Assembly: GCA_017514235.1 (NCBI GenBank)
Contig: JAFWKK010000076.1
Coordinates: forward strand, 1-64,000
Source of the DNA: Kiritimatiellia bacterium
GTDB taxonomy: Bacteria; Verrucomicrobiota; Kiritimatiellia; RFP12; UBA1067
DNA: 64,000 bases
Direction: 5' to 3'
The translations under genes and the position numbers were made by a program. A model generated the notes under the pieces. That model was not told where the DNA came from. It made no database searches and saw only the letters and a list, made by a program, of their open reading frames with translations. Positions 7,789 to 16,719 of this stretch are shown one piece after another (the first letter of the stretch is position 1; each line of letters opens with the position of its first letter).

Positions 7789-9306
7789 TCACCTGGCGTC
7801 TTCTCTGCGCCGCGGCGTGCCGCGGAACGCCAGAGCGTAGGCGAGCATCGCCACGAAGCAGATCGCGGGTATGAAGAAGGACGCGCGCAACGCGCCTGAC
7901 GACGTGCGCAGGTTGGCGTCCCAAGTGAAGTCCATCATCGGCACGAGCCTGAAGAACACGCTTTCCTTCGCGCCTATCACGCTGGCCATCCACGGCGTGA
8001 TGACGGCGCCGCCGAGTATGGCCATTATCATTCCCGGGCCGCCGAGCTTGAACCTCTTCGGGTCGAGTCCTCCGAGAGCGATGCCGTAGATCGTCGGGAA
8101 GAGTATCGCCATGAAGAGGCTTATGCCCATGAGCGCGATGACGTTCGCCGAGAAGGGCACGCCGCAGGCTGTGAACAGCACTGTCGCCGGCAGGTACATC
8201 GTGCCGAAGCAGCAGACGAGGCCGAGCACGCAGTACGCCGCCATGATCTTCCACGGGGCGATCCATTTCATGGCGTAGGTGCCGGCCCAGCAGTTCGCGA
8301 TGTGTATCGCTATCGCGAGAATGTAGTAGTTGGCCGACACGTCTGGAGCGACGCCCAGTTCCTTCTGCCCGTAGACGTTCATCCACGTCCATACCGCTAT
8401 CTGCATGCCGACGTACGCGAAGAGGGCGACAAGGCCGAGCGTGTAGCGGGGAGTCATCGCGAGAGCCTTGAGGGATTCGCGGTAGGAGGGCATGGCAAGT
8501 ATGCAGACGAGCGGACCTATCATGCCGCAGAGCATCCAGGCGAGCTTGTCCATGTTTGGAAAAAGGATTCCGGTCAGGACGAACGGCAGTGCGGTCGCAA
8601 CTACCGCCCCGGCCACGTGCAGGCACCGGCGGGAAAGCGGCGCGCGCCGTGTTCCGGTCTCGATCCTTGTCGCTATCGGATGCGTCAGGAAGTACGCCCA
8701 TATCGCCAGCATAACGAGGCACAGCCCGACGTAGGGGACGCATATCCACGTCAGCTCCGAGTGTACGATCGGGCGCAGCGCCTCCGGCGACATCGCAAGC
8801 CGTTCCTCCACCGTGGCGGGGTTCAGGTGGGCGAGTATCGCCTTTTGCGCTATGAATATGCCGACGATGGAGCCTACCGGGTTCATGGCTTGCGCGAAGT
8901 TTAGCCGTCGTATCGCGCTCGCCGGGTCGCCGAGCGCCAGCATGCAGGAGTTCGACGACGCTTCCAGTATCGCGCATCCGCCGGCGACGACGAATATGCC
9001 CACGAAGTAGAAGTCGAAGCTCTGCTTCATGCAGGCCGGTATGTACAGGAGTGCCCCGCACACGTAGACTCCGAGCCCGAGGAGTATGCCGGTCCTGAAC
9101 GAGAACTCTTCCACGAGGATCGAGGTGAAGAGCGCAAGCACGGCGTATGCGCCGTAGAACGCGACCTGCACCAGCACGGCCCTGTCCTGGTCCATCGTGA
9201 AGATGCGCTGGAACGCCGGAACGAGATTGTCGGACATGTTGTTCACGAGACCCCACAGCGCGAAGCACGTGACAAGCAGGAATACGGTCAGCCGCGAGTT
9301 CTTCAT
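7789..9306 (-). CDS. MFS sugar transporter, FucP-like
   Basis: 505 residues with about 12 membrane segments. ALWGLVNNMSDNLVPAF near the start and NFAQAMNPVGSIVGI in the middle match the L-fucose:H+ symporter (FucP) branch of the major facilitator superfamily. It follows the secreted mutarotase with a 4-nt overlap (start in TGATG), so both are one transcription unit. Substrate cannot be read. The pairing suggests uptake of a hexose or deoxyhexose released outside. Confidence 0.85.
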   Translation of the reverse strand: MKNSRLTVFLLVTCFALWGLVNNMSDNLVPAFQRIFTMDQDRAVLVQVAFYGAYAVLALFTSILVEEFSFRTGILLGLGVYVCGALLYIPACMKQSFDFYFVGIFVVAGGCAILEASSNSCMLALGDPASAIRRLNFAQAMNPVGSIVGIFIAQKAILAHLNPATVEERLAMSPEALRPIVHSELTWICVPYVGLCLVMLAIWAYFLTHPIATRIETGTRRAPLSRRCLHVAGAVVATALPFVLTGILFPNMDKLAWMLCGMIGPLVCILAMPSYRESLKALAMTPRYTLGLVALFAYVGMQIAVWTWMNVYGQKELGVAPDVSANYYILAIAIHIANCWAGTYAMKWIAPWKIMAAYCVLGLVCCFGTMYLPATVLFTACGVPFSANVIALMGISLFMAILFPTIYGIALGGLDPKRFKLGGPGMIMAILGGAVITPWMASVIGAKESVFFRLVPMMDFTWDANLRTSSGALRASFFIPAICFVAMLAYALAFRGTPRRREDAR

Positions 9307-10187
9307 TCAGTCTTCTCCTTTTCCTTCGGGACGCCAACGGACGGGATTATCCTTATGCGGAGCAGGTGCGTTCCGCCGGCCGGCAGGGAAACCGTGCCGC
9401 CGGTGCCGATGACGATCGGCTCGATGCAGACGAAACGCCGCCACGAGTCGCCTGGAACGGTTCCGGGACACAGCTTTTCCGGGCCTGGGTTCCAGACGTT
9501 CACGGCATCCGCGCCGGAGAACTCCACTGAGACGCGCCGCGCCGGTTCGGAGAGCCTGAAGGCGGCCTCGGCGCTTGCGTTGACGCGGAAGATGCGGTCC
9601 AGGTAGTTCGTGACGGCGATTACGCCCCGCCAAGTCCCGTTCGTCGGGCTGGGGCAGCTCGGATCGTCCTCGAAGGCGAGCCCGTCCGCCCCGTGCACGA
9701 GCACGTCGTCCCTTTCCGACACGCGGAAGTAAGGGTGCAGCCCTGCGGAGAAGGCCAGTTCGTTCGTGCCGGCGTTGCGGGTCTCAAGCGCCACTTCGAG
9801 CGCGTCCGGCGAAAGGGCGGCGCGAAAGTGGAGGACTGCGCCGGCCGTGGCGAGGCGCAGCACCAGGTTCGTTCGCGAGGCGCTTTGCGTCTCGAATCCG
9901 CCGCGCCACGCCGTGCCGTGGATCGCGCCGTCCGCGTTCACGCCGAACCAGGGCCAGCACACCGGCATGCCGCCGTGCGCCCAGTCGGGCGCGTCCATCT
10001 GCGGCGGATCGTCGTTCCAAAGCGTCTCTTCGCCTCCGATGCGGAACGACAGCACCCTCGCTGTCGCCGTGTCAACGGCGCAGGCGGCGTTTCCTGACGC
10101 GAGCCGCACAACGCCGGCTGCGCCTGCGCACGGCGACAGGGCCGCGACAATCGCCGCGAAGGGCAGCGCGTTCCATGCTTTTCTCAT
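9303..10187 (-). CDS. secreted aldose-1-epimerase-like mutarotase (hexose-6-phosphate mutarotase family)
   Basis: 294 residues from the ATG at 10187. That start is preferred over one 12 codons upstream because it begins a signal peptide (MRKAWNALPFAAIVAALSPCAGA) and sits 7 nt after a TAGAAT -10. GGMPVCWPWFG, HGTAWRG, LHPYF and CIEP match the YeaD/aldose epimerase fold. Its export is unusual, because the hexose-6-phosphate mutarotase members are cytoplasmic. Here it probably equilibrates anomers of free sugar before uptake by the co-transcribed FucP-like carrier. Confidence 0.78.
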   Translation of the reverse strand: MRKAWNALPFAAIVAALSPCAGAAGVVRLASGNAACAVDTATARVLSFRIGGEETLWNDDPPQMDAPDWAHGGMPVCWPWFGVNADGAIHGTAWRGGFETQSASRTNLVLRLATAGAVLHFRAALSPDALEVALETRNAGTNELAFSAGLHPYFRVSERDDVLVHGADGLAFEDDPSCPSPTNGTWRGVIAVTNYLDRIFRVNASAEAAFRLSEPARRVSVEFSGADAVNVWNPGPEKLCPGTVPGDSWRRFVCIEPIVIGTGGTVSLPAGGTHLLRIRIIPSVGVPKEKEKTE

Positions 10188-10194
10188 GGCGGAT

Positions 10195-10200
10195 ATTCTA
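10195..10200 (-). promoter_or_regulatory. -10 element (TAGAAT) of the mutarotase-MFS unit
   Basis: TAGAAT on the minus strand ends exactly 7 nt before the mutarotase ATG. The expected transcription start would coincide with the start codon (leaderless). Confidence 0.45.
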
Positions 10201-10248
10201 CTAAATCCGCCTTCGCGCTTCAATCCGCAGGCACGGCTGGCTTTGTTT

Positions 10249-10257
10249 TGATATAAT
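10249..10257 (+). promoter_or_regulatory. extended -10 promoter (TGaTATAAT) of the helicase-nuclease gene
   Basis: Ends 7 nt before the ATG at 10265. No ribosome-binding site fits between, so a leaderless mRNA is predicted. Confidence 0.6.
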
Positions 10258-10264
10258 TAGCGGC

Positions 10265-13200
10265 ATGGAAGACAACATTGCAAGTCGCGTCACGCGGTGG
10301 ACGCAGAAACTCCTGGACCTTTCGCTCAGAAACAGGCTGCTTAACGCCAGGGATTCGAAACAGCTGCTTCCTCTCGCGGCGGATTCGCTCGCTGCGCTCG
10401 AAGACCGCCTTTCGTCGGACCGTCCGGTCGCGATAGAGTCGGCCGGTGCGCGGAAGGCTTCGGCCGATGCGCTCGTCACGACGCTCTCCGGGGACGATGC
10501 CGGCCGCCGCCTTAAGGAACTGTACCGCCTCGCCAAGACCGACCTTGAGGAGAGCGGCGTCAACGCGCTCTATCTCGCACTCGGCTTCCTGGCTTGGCGA
10601 CAGAAGGGCGCGAACGCGAAGGAGTACCGCGCGCCCATCCTTCTCATGCCGGTTCGCCTGACGCGCCGGAACGTGCGGGAAGGCTATTCCGTCTCGCGCC
10701 TGGACGAGGACACCGCGCTCAACGCTACGCTCGTGGAGTTTCTTCGAGTGGAGTTCGGGATTTCCGTCGAGGGCGTCGATCCTCTCCCCGAGGACGATTC
10801 CGGCGTGGACGTTGGAAAGGTGCTTGAGGCGTTCCGCAAGGCGACGTGCGGCATGGACGGCTGGTCGGTCGCGCAGGACGCCGCGCTCGGGCACTTCTCG
10901 TTCGGCAAGTTCGTCATGTGGAAGGACCTCTCGTCCCGCGCCGACCGCCTTGCCGCGCATCCCCTGGTCGCGCATCTCATGAAGGGCGGCGGCGACTACG
11001 ACGACGGGGTCTCGGTCTTTCCGCCGGAGGACGTCGCCGCGCATGTCAGGTACGGGGAGCTCTTCACGCCGCTCTCCGCCGACTCGTCGCAGCTCGCGGC
11101 GGTCCTGTACTCGGCGGCCGGCAAGTCGTTCGTCCTGCACGGTCCGCCCGGCACCGGCAAGTCGCAGACCATAACGAACCTCATAGCGCACAACCTCGCG
11201 CTAGGACGCAAGGTGCTCTTCGTCTCCGAAAAGAAGGCCGCTCTCGACGTGGTCCACCGCAGGCTTTCGTCCATCGGGCTCAAGCCGTTCTGCCTGGAGC
11301 TTCATTCCAACAAGTCCGGCAAGGCCGAGGTCCTTGCGCAGTTCAAGGAGGCCCTTGACTTCGCGGACAGGGGCGTTCCCAACGAGTGGAGCAGGACCGT
11401 GGAGCGGATCGCCGGCTGCCGTGCCGAACTGGACGCGCCGGTTGCGGCGCTGCACAGGCGTCAGCCCAACGGGCTTACGGCCTACGACTGCTTCGCGTCC
11501 AGGATCGCCGGCGGGCCGAAGGTCTTTCCGGTGACGGGTGCGAAATGCTCTGGCCGGACGGAGCGCGAAGTCGTGGAAGCGCGCGAGCGCGTCGTCCGCG
11601 CCGCCGCCGACTGGCGCGGCACGACGCCCGAGGCGTTCGCCGCGCTCGGCGTAGTCAGTGCGTTCCAGTGGAATCCGGCGGCCGAGGAGGAGATGCGGGG
11701 CAGGCTTGCCGCGCTTCGGGCGAAGGGGAGCTTCGCGCGCGGACTCTCCGTGCTGTTCGGCGCAGGGGGAGCGGTGCGGTTCGCGGACGGCGGCGCGCGG
11801 CGGCTGGACGGCTTCCGCGCCGACTTCGCCGCGAAGCTAGACGCGGCGATCGCGGCGCTGGGCGAGTCGCGCGGCGTCATGCGCTACCGCGAGTCGGCGT
11901 GCGCCGCCGCAGAGCTTGTCGGCGGCGGGTTCGCCGCGGCGCTGGAGGGCGGCGCGCTCGATCCGCAGGACGCCGGCGAAGCTTTCGACCGGTCGATCGC
12001 CGAGACCACGCTCAACGAGATACTCCGCGCCGAGCCTGCGCTCGCGACTTTCGCCGGGCTGAGGCGGGAGGAACAGGTCATCGAGTTCCGGCGGCTTGAC
12101 GCGGAGTACGCCGAGCTGGCCAGGCATGCCGTCCGCGCGAGGCTTGCAGCCGCGCTGCCGCTCGGACGGCTCGGCGACTGCCCTGACGGGTGCGAACTTG
12201 GAGTCATCCGCCGCGAATGCGCGAAGAAGGCGCGTCACAAGCCGGTCCGGCAGCTCCTGGCCGAGGCGCGCGGCGTCGTGTCGCGCCTCAAGCCGTGCTT
12301 CCTGATGAGTCCGCTGTCGGTCGCGCAGTACCTGCCGGCCGAGGCGACGTTCGACATGGTCGTGTTCGACGAGGCGTCGCAGATTCCGGTATGGGACGCG
12401 GTCGGCGTGATCGCCCGCGCCAGGCAGTGCGTTGTCGTAGGCGACCCGAAGCAGATGCCGCCTACGAACTTCTTCCAGAAGGGGGAGGCCGGCGAGGACG
12501 AGGACGCCGTCGAGGATCTCGAAAGCATACTGGACGAGTGCCTGGCGGCCGGGCTCAGCTCCGCCTATCTCAGCTGGCACTACCGCAGCCGCCACGAGTC
12601 GCTGATCGCATTCTCCAACCACAACTACTACGGCGACCGGCTCTGCACGTTCCCGGCGGCTAGGTCTTCGCCGAGGCTCGGCGTCGCTTACCGCTACGTC
12701 GAAGGCGGCGTCTACGATGCCAAGGCGAGCCGCACCAACAGGGCGGAAGCCGAGGCGCTTGTGGATTACGTGTTCGAACGGCTCTCCGACCCGTCGTGGA
12801 AACGGCGCAGCGCTGGCGTCGTAACGTTCTCGATGGCGCAGAAGAACCTTGTAGAGGACCTTTTCGAGGAGCGCCGCGCGGCGAATCCTGCGTTCGAGGA
12901 CTACTTTGACGACGGTTGCGACGAACCGTTCTTCGTCAAGAACCTTGAGAACGTTCAGGGCGACGAGCGCGACGTGATACTCTTCTCGGTGGGATACGCG
13001 AAGGGACCTGACGGCAAGTTCCTGATGAACTTCGGCCCGCTTAACCGCTCTGGCGGCGAAAGGCGTCTCAACGTGGCCGTGACGCGCGCCAAGGAGCAGG
13101 TCGTCGTGTTCGCGTCCTGCAAGGGCGCGGAGATCGACCTTTCGCGAACCCAGGCGACTGGAGCGGCGCACCTGAAGGCGTTCCTCGAATACGCCGAGCG

Positions 13201-13822
13201 CGGCGGCGCTCCTGCGGCGGACGCCGGCGGCGAGGCGCACCGCGACCGGTTTGCGGACGAGGTGGCGGCTTTTCTCGTGTCGAAGGGATATTCCGTCGAG
13301 CGGAACGTGGGGTGCTCCGGCTGCCGCATCGACATCGGCGTAGCGAACCCGGAGAAGAAAGGGACGTATCTTGCAGCCGTAGAATGCGACGGCGACTCGT
13401 ATGCGTCCGCGCTCACGGTGCGCGACCGCGACGAGCTGAGGGCGTCCGTCCTGCGTTCGCTCGGGTGGAACACGGTTCGCGTATGGGCTGCGGACTGGGC
13501 GCTTGACCGTGCGCGCGGCGAGGAGCGGCTCGTCAAGGAACTCGAGGCGGCAGCCCGTGCGCCGGACGGCCTGCTGCCGGAGCCGAAGTTCACGCCGGAG
13601 GTGACGTTCCCGCGCCGCCGCGCCGCATCCTCCGCCGAGACGCCGCGCATTTCGCTTGACACGCTCCCGAACGACCGGCTTCGCGCGATGATGGACGAGG
13701 TGGAGCGCGACCTTGGCGCGTGCGAGCCCGACACCCTCTACCGCGAGACGGCGCGGCGCTTCGGCTACAAGACGCTGTCGCCGAAGGCCAGGCAGCGGCT
13801 GGAAGGCGTCCGCCGCGTCTGA
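10265..13822 (+). CDS. DUF4011 / superfamily 1 helicase / Vsr-like nuclease / DUF3320 protein
   Basis: 1185 residues. The N-terminal DUF4011 region (WTQKLLDLSLRNRLLN at 13-28) leads into an SF1 helicase with Walker A GPPGTGKS at 293-300, FDEASQIP near 701 and the motif V/VI region VTRAKEQVVV near 940. Residues about 994-1080 form a PD-(D/E)xK, Vsr/MTES_1575-like nuclease (RIDIG and AAVECDG carry the likely metal ligands). The C-terminal DUF3320 follows (DTLYRETARRFGYKTLSPKAR). This is a known large-protein architecture of uncertain role, with some relatives reported in antiphage loci. It stands alone between housekeeping genes. Start chosen at the ATG just after the extended -10. Confidence 0.85.
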   Translation: MEDNIASRVTRWTQKLLDLSLRNRLLNARDSKQLLPLAADSLAALEDRLSSDRPVAIESAGARKASADALVTTLSGDDAGRRLKELYRLAKTDLEESGVNALYLALGFLAWRQKGANAKEYRAPILLMPVRLTRRNVREGYSVSRLDEDTALNATLVEFLRVEFGISVEGVDPLPEDDSGVDVGKVLEAFRKATCGMDGWSVAQDAALGHFSFGKFVMWKDLSSRADRLAAHPLVAHLMKGGGDYDDGVSVFPPEDVAAHVRYGELFTPLSADSSQLAAVLYSAAGKSFVLHGPPGTGKSQTITNLIAHNLALGRKVLFVSEKKAALDVVHRRLSSIGLKPFCLELHSNKSGKAEVLAQFKEALDFADRGVPNEWSRTVERIAGCRAELDAPVAALHRRQPNGLTAYDCFASRIAGGPKVFPVTGAKCSGRTEREVVEARERVVRAAADWRGTTPEAFAALGVVSAFQWNPAAEEEMRGRLAALRAKGSFARGLSVLFGAGGAVRFADGGARRLDGFRADFAAKLDAAIAALGESRGVMRYRESACAAAELVGGGFAAALEGGALDPQDAGEAFDRSIAETTLNEILRAEPALATFAGLRREEQVIEFRRLDAEYAELARHAVRARLAAALPLGRLGDCPDGCELGVIRRECAKKARHKPVRQLLAEARGVVSRLKPCFLMSPLSVAQYLPAEATFDMVVFDEASQIPVWDAVGVIARARQCVVVGDPKQMPPTNFFQKGEAGEDEDAVEDLESILDECLAAGLSSAYLSWHYRSRHESLIAFSNHNYYGDRLCTFPAARSSPRLGVAYRYVEGGVYDAKASRTNRAEAEALVDYVFERLSDPSWKRRSAGVVTFSMAQKNLVEDLFEERRAANPAFEDYFDDGCDEPFFVKNLENVQGDERDVILFSVGYAKGPDGKFLMNFGPLNRSGGERRLNVAVTRAKEQVVVFASCKGAEIDLSRTQATGAAHLKAFLEYAERGGAPAADAGGEAHRDRFADEVAAFLVSKGYSVERNVGCSGCRIDIGVANPEKKGTYLAAVECDGDSYASALTVRDRDELRASVLRSLGWNTVRVWAADWALDRARGEERLVKELEAAARAPDGLLPEPKFTPEVTFPRRRAASSAETPRISLDTLPNDRLRAMMDEVERDLGACEPDTLYRETARRFGYKTLSPKARQRLEGVRRV

Positions 13823-13842
13823 CGCCGCGGTGCGCCCGGATT

Positions 13843-13851
13843 TGGTATAAT
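13843..13851 (+). promoter_or_regulatory. extended -10 promoter (TGgTATAAT) of the UDG-like/pyrK/pyrD unit
   Basis: Ends 17 nt before the in-frame ATG at 13869. An out-of-frame ATG lies 6 nt after it at 13858 and opens an 8-codon reading frame that overlaps the true start. Confidence 0.5.
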
Positions 13852-13868
13852 TGCGGCATGGGGTCGGA

Positions 13869-14447
13869 ATGGATGTCATAGAATATCTGCTGGACGGACT
13901 GGAGGCTGAGCTTGCGCTGGAGCGCGAGCTCGGCGTCCGTTCCGTTCCGTTCGACCGTTCGCTGCTGGAGCAGCCTCATGCCGAGCCGCCGCCGGTCCAG
14001 GCCGCTACGTCGGCGCCAGCCGCATCGAGTCGCGCGCCTGCTCCCGGTGCAGGGCGCGCGGCGAAGCCGCCGCCGACGACGCCGACGGGTCGTTTCGACT
14101 TTGTCTTTCTCCATGACCGTCCGCTGTCAGAGAAGGGCGTAGAGATGATGGCGAAAATCGTCGTGGCGTTGGGGCGTACCGCAGAGACGGCGCCGATAGT
14201 CCTGGGCGCACCGCTTCCCGAGGCAAGGGCATATGTCGTGCTTGGCGGCCTTGCCCTGCGCAAGTTCTTCCCGGGGCTGCGGGGCAGCCCCGGACAGTGG
14301 CTGAAGACGCCGAACGGCGCGGACGTTCTGGTGTCCAATTCCCCGGAGTACATCCTTCGCTTCGACGACGCTTCGCCGGAGCTGAAGACGATCAAGGCGA
14401 ACATGTGGAGAAGTCTTAAGGCAGTCAGGCAGAGGTTCGGACAATGA
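13869..14447 (+). CDS. uracil-DNA glycosylase-like protein lacking Fe-S cysteines
   Basis: 192 residues. After an acidic N-terminus and a Pro/Ala-rich linker (about 38-70), the C-terminal 120 residues follow the order of a family 4 UDG: FDFVFLHDRPLS, AYVVLGGLALRKFFPG, QWLKTPNG and NSPEYILR in place of the usual HPAYLLR. The protein contains no cysteine at all, so it cannot hold the 4Fe-4S cluster of UDG4, and the HPS/HPA motif His is replaced. It is probably a degenerate or repurposed UDG fold. The stop overlaps the pyrK start (ATGA), so it is translated with the pyrimidine genes. Family call by motif order only. Confidence 0.5.
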   Translation: MDVIEYLLDGLEAELALERELGVRSVPFDRSLLEQPHAEPPPVQAATSAPAASSRAPAPGAGRAAKPPPTTPTGRFDFVFLHDRPLSEKGVEMMAKIVVALGRTAETAPIVLGAPLPEARAYVVLGGLALRKFFPGLRGSPGQWLKTPNGADVLVSNSPEYILRFDDASPELKTIKANMWRSLKAVRQRFGQ

Positions 14448-15232
14448 CGGATGAGAAAGGCACAGCAGTCAGTCACGAGGAAATGGGCTCCGGCTATCGG
14501 CGTCTCGTGGTCGAGGCGCCGGCGCTGGCGGAGGCGGTGACGCCGGGGCAGTTCGTGCATGTGCGCGTTCCTGCGCTTGAGGCGAGCGCGCTGCGCCGTC
14601 CGTTCAGCGTCTTTGACGCGGATGGCGGACGGATCACGGTCCTCTACAAGGAGGTCGGCCGCGGGACAGCTGCGCTTGGGCTTGTTCGTCCGGGCGACGC
14701 GCTGAACGTGATGGGTCCGCTCGGCCGCGGGTTTCCGGCGACATGCTCCGGGGCGGCTTTGCTTGTCGGCGGGGGCTATGGCGTGGCTCCTCTCTATTTT
14801 CTTGCAAAGAGGCTCGTCGCGTCAGGAGCAGCCGCCGGACCGGTGAAGCTCTTTGCCGGCGGGCGCACTAAGGCCGACCTTCTGGCAATCGACCGCTTCG
14901 AGGCGCTCGGGGGCGTGGAGGTGCGTCTTGCAACGAACGACGGCAGCGCCGGCGTGAAGGGGCTTGTCACCGATCCGCTTGACGACGAGCTGATCCGCCT
15001 TAGGAACGAGGGCTCGAAGTTCGAGATATTCGCGTGCGGGCCGGATCCCATGCTCAGGGCCGTGGCGATGCGCGCGACGGGAACCGGGTCAAGGGGCTGG
15101 ATCTCCATGGACCGCCACATGATCTGCGGCGTCGGCGCGTGCTACGCCTGCATCCAGAAGACCGTGCGCGGCAATTCGCGATGCTGCGTGGAGGGGCCCG
15201 TGTTCGCGGCTGAAGACCTCGTGTGGGACTAG
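14444..15232 (+). CDS. pyrK: dihydroorotate dehydrogenase electron transfer subunit
   Basis: 262 residues. FAD-binding RRPFSVFD (about 48) and the nucleotide-binding GGGYGVAPLYFLAKRL (about 107) belong to the ferredoxin-NADP reductase fold. The C-terminal CGVGACYACIQK followed by a fourth Cys (RCCVEGP) holds the 2Fe-2S cluster. PyrK passes electrons from PyrD-B to NAD+. pyrD follows 4 nt downstream, giving the usual type 1B pair. Start overlaps the UDG-like stop. Confidence 0.93.
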   Translation: MTDEKGTAVSHEEMGSGYRRLVVEAPALAEAVTPGQFVHVRVPALEASALRRPFSVFDADGGRITVLYKEVGRGTAALGLVRPGDALNVMGPLGRGFPATCSGAALLVGGGYGVAPLYFLAKRLVASGAAAGPVKLFAGGRTKADLLAIDRFEALGGVEVRLATNDGSAGVKGLVTDPLDDELIRLRNEGSKFEIFACGPDPMLRAVAMRATGTGSRGWISMDRHMICGVGACYACIQKTVRGNSRCCVEGPVFAAEDLVWD

Positions 15233-15236
15233 AAAG

Positions 15237-16151
15237 ATGACAGACACCAAAGTAAACCTGGGCGGACTCGAGATGCCGACGCCGGTGGCCACGGCCAGCG
15301 GCACGTTCGGCTACGGGTTCGAGTACCTTGGCGCGGTCGACTACTCCAAGCTTGGAGCGGTGACCGCAAAGGGCATTCGCACGGAGCCCTGGCCGGGCAA
15401 CGCGATGCCGCGCCACTGCGAGGTGCCAGGCGGGCTTGTCAACGCGATCGGCCTGCAGGGGACGGGCGTGGAACACTTCCTCAAGTACACCGTGCCGTGG
15501 TACCGCCAGCAGGTGGCGGGCGTTCCGCTCGTGGCGAACATATGGGGAGCCTCGGTCGAGGGCTACGCGGAAGTCGCGGCTAGGATGGGGGACAGCGTCG
15601 ACGCGATAGAGATGAACGTCTCATGCCCGAACGTCAAGGCCGGCGGGCATACCTTCGGGCAGGACCCTGCTGTGCTTGGCGAGGTCGTTGCGGCGGTGCG
15701 AAAGGCGACCAGGCTGCCGCTTCTCGTCAAGCTTGCGCCGAACGTGCCGTCGATAGTCCCTTACGCCAAGGCGTGCGAAGACGCGGGCGCGGACGCGCTC
15801 TCGCTGATCAACACCATTCCTGCGATGGTCATCGACATCGAACGGCGCGTGCCTGTGCTGGCAAACGTGACGGGCGGGCTTTCTGGCCGCGGAATCCACC
15901 CTGCGGCGGTGAAGCTCGTCTACGACGCGCACCGCGCCACGAAGCTGCCGATACTGGCGATGGGCGGCGTGTACGGGGCGAAGGACGCGATAGAGTTCCT
16001 GCTTGCGGGGGCGACTGCGGTGGCAGTCGGGACCGCTACGTTCTCCAACCCCGGCGTCATCGCCGAGGTCTGTGACGGCATCGTCGCCTATTGCGAGCGG
16101 CACGGGTTTGCGTCGGTGCGCGATCTCGTCGGCGCGCTCAAGGAGGGCTGA
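15237..16151 (+). CDS. pyrD: dihydroorotate dehydrogenase, type 1B catalytic subunit
   Basis: 304 residues, the family's normal length. TASGTFGYG at the FMN site, NAIGLQGTGVEHF, the active-site NVSCPNVKAGG with its catalytic Cys, LVKLAPN, NVTGGLSGRGIHP and MGGVYGAKDAIEFLLAGATAVAVGTA are all typical. It oxidises dihydroorotate to orotate in pyrimidine synthesis, with PyrK as partner. pyrC lies at 46847, so the pathway is scattered. Confidence 0.95.
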   Translation: MTDTKVNLGGLEMPTPVATASGTFGYGFEYLGAVDYSKLGAVTAKGIRTEPWPGNAMPRHCEVPGGLVNAIGLQGTGVEHFLKYTVPWYRQQVAGVPLVANIWGASVEGYAEVAARMGDSVDAIEMNVSCPNVKAGGHTFGQDPAVLGEVVAAVRKATRLPLLVKLAPNVPSIVPYAKACEDAGADALSLINTIPAMVIDIERRVPVLANVTGGLSGRGIHPAAVKLVYDAHRATKLPILAMGGVYGAKDAIEFLLAGATAVAVGTATFSNPGVIAEVCDGIVAYCERHGFASVRDLVGALKEG

Positions 16152-16176
16152 GACCGGAATGCGCTGGCGCGAACTA

Positions 16177-16185
16177 TGCTATAAT
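16177..16185 (+). promoter_or_regulatory. extended -10 promoter (TGcTATAAT) of the lipoprotein-trmJ-yej unit
   Basis: Ends 6 nt before the lipoprotein ATG at 16192, so transcription is expected to begin at or within a base or two of the start codon. Confidence 0.6.
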
Positions 16186-16191
16186 ACGCAC

Positions 16192-16719
16192 ATGGACCTG
16201 ACGACGAGCATCAAACGCGTGGCGGTGGCGGCGCTTTCCCTTGCGCTTGCCGCCGGATGCCAGTCGTATTCCATCGTTCAGAAGAACGTGTTCGTCGACG
16301 AGGACGGCAACGTGGTCTCGGTGGAGTACGGGCGCAGCTCGCGGGAGCACGTCAACACGTTCGTCGCGCCGACGACTGGCAAGAAGATGGACTTCCGGTC
16401 CAAGCTCGTCGTGCGCGCCGAGCTGCCGGACGGCACGCGCTTCACGGCGTGGCAATGCATGAACTTCCTCGCTCGCGGCACGATGTACAAGACCGACAAC
16501 GAGCGATGGATGCTGCTCGCGGACGGGTTCACTTGCGTCGTGTACAACCAGACGAAGGAGGACGAGACGCGCTACAAGGAGGTCTATCGCGGCGTCCTTT
16601 GCGACACGCCCGACGTCGGGTCGGCGAAAAGGAAGAAGGATGACAGGTGGAAGACCCTGCCGTCCGACCCGCACACCTCCTACAAGAAGGCCGAGGACCG
16701 TCCGCAGGCGCGCAAATGA
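16192..16719 (+). CDS. small lipoprotein of unknown function
   Basis: 175 residues. A lipoprotein signal ends in LALAAGC, predicting cleavage before Cys23. The mature part is hydrophilic with a Lys/Arg-rich end and no recognised domain. The start is fixed by the -10 element 6 nt upstream and by the signal peptide. The stop overlaps the trmJ start (ATGA), a coupling of no obvious functional logic. Confidence 0.75.
   Translation: MDLTTSIKRVAVAALSLALAAGCQSYSIVQKNVFVDEDGNVVSVEYGRSSREHVNTFVAPTTGKKMDFRSKLVVRAELPDGTRFTAWQCMNFLARGTMYKTDNERWMLLADGFTCVVYNQTKEDETRYKEVYRGVLCDTPDVGSAKRKKDDRWKTLPSDPHTSYKKAEDRPQARK

Noticed and set aside
11837-13879. 680-codon minus-strand frame opposite the helicase-nuclease
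   Set aside because: Shadow frame; helicase motifs are on the plus strand.
16003-16191. Longer start for the lipoprotein gene inside pyrD
   Set aside because: The ATG at 16192 begins a perfect lipoprotein signal and lies 6 nt after a strong -10.
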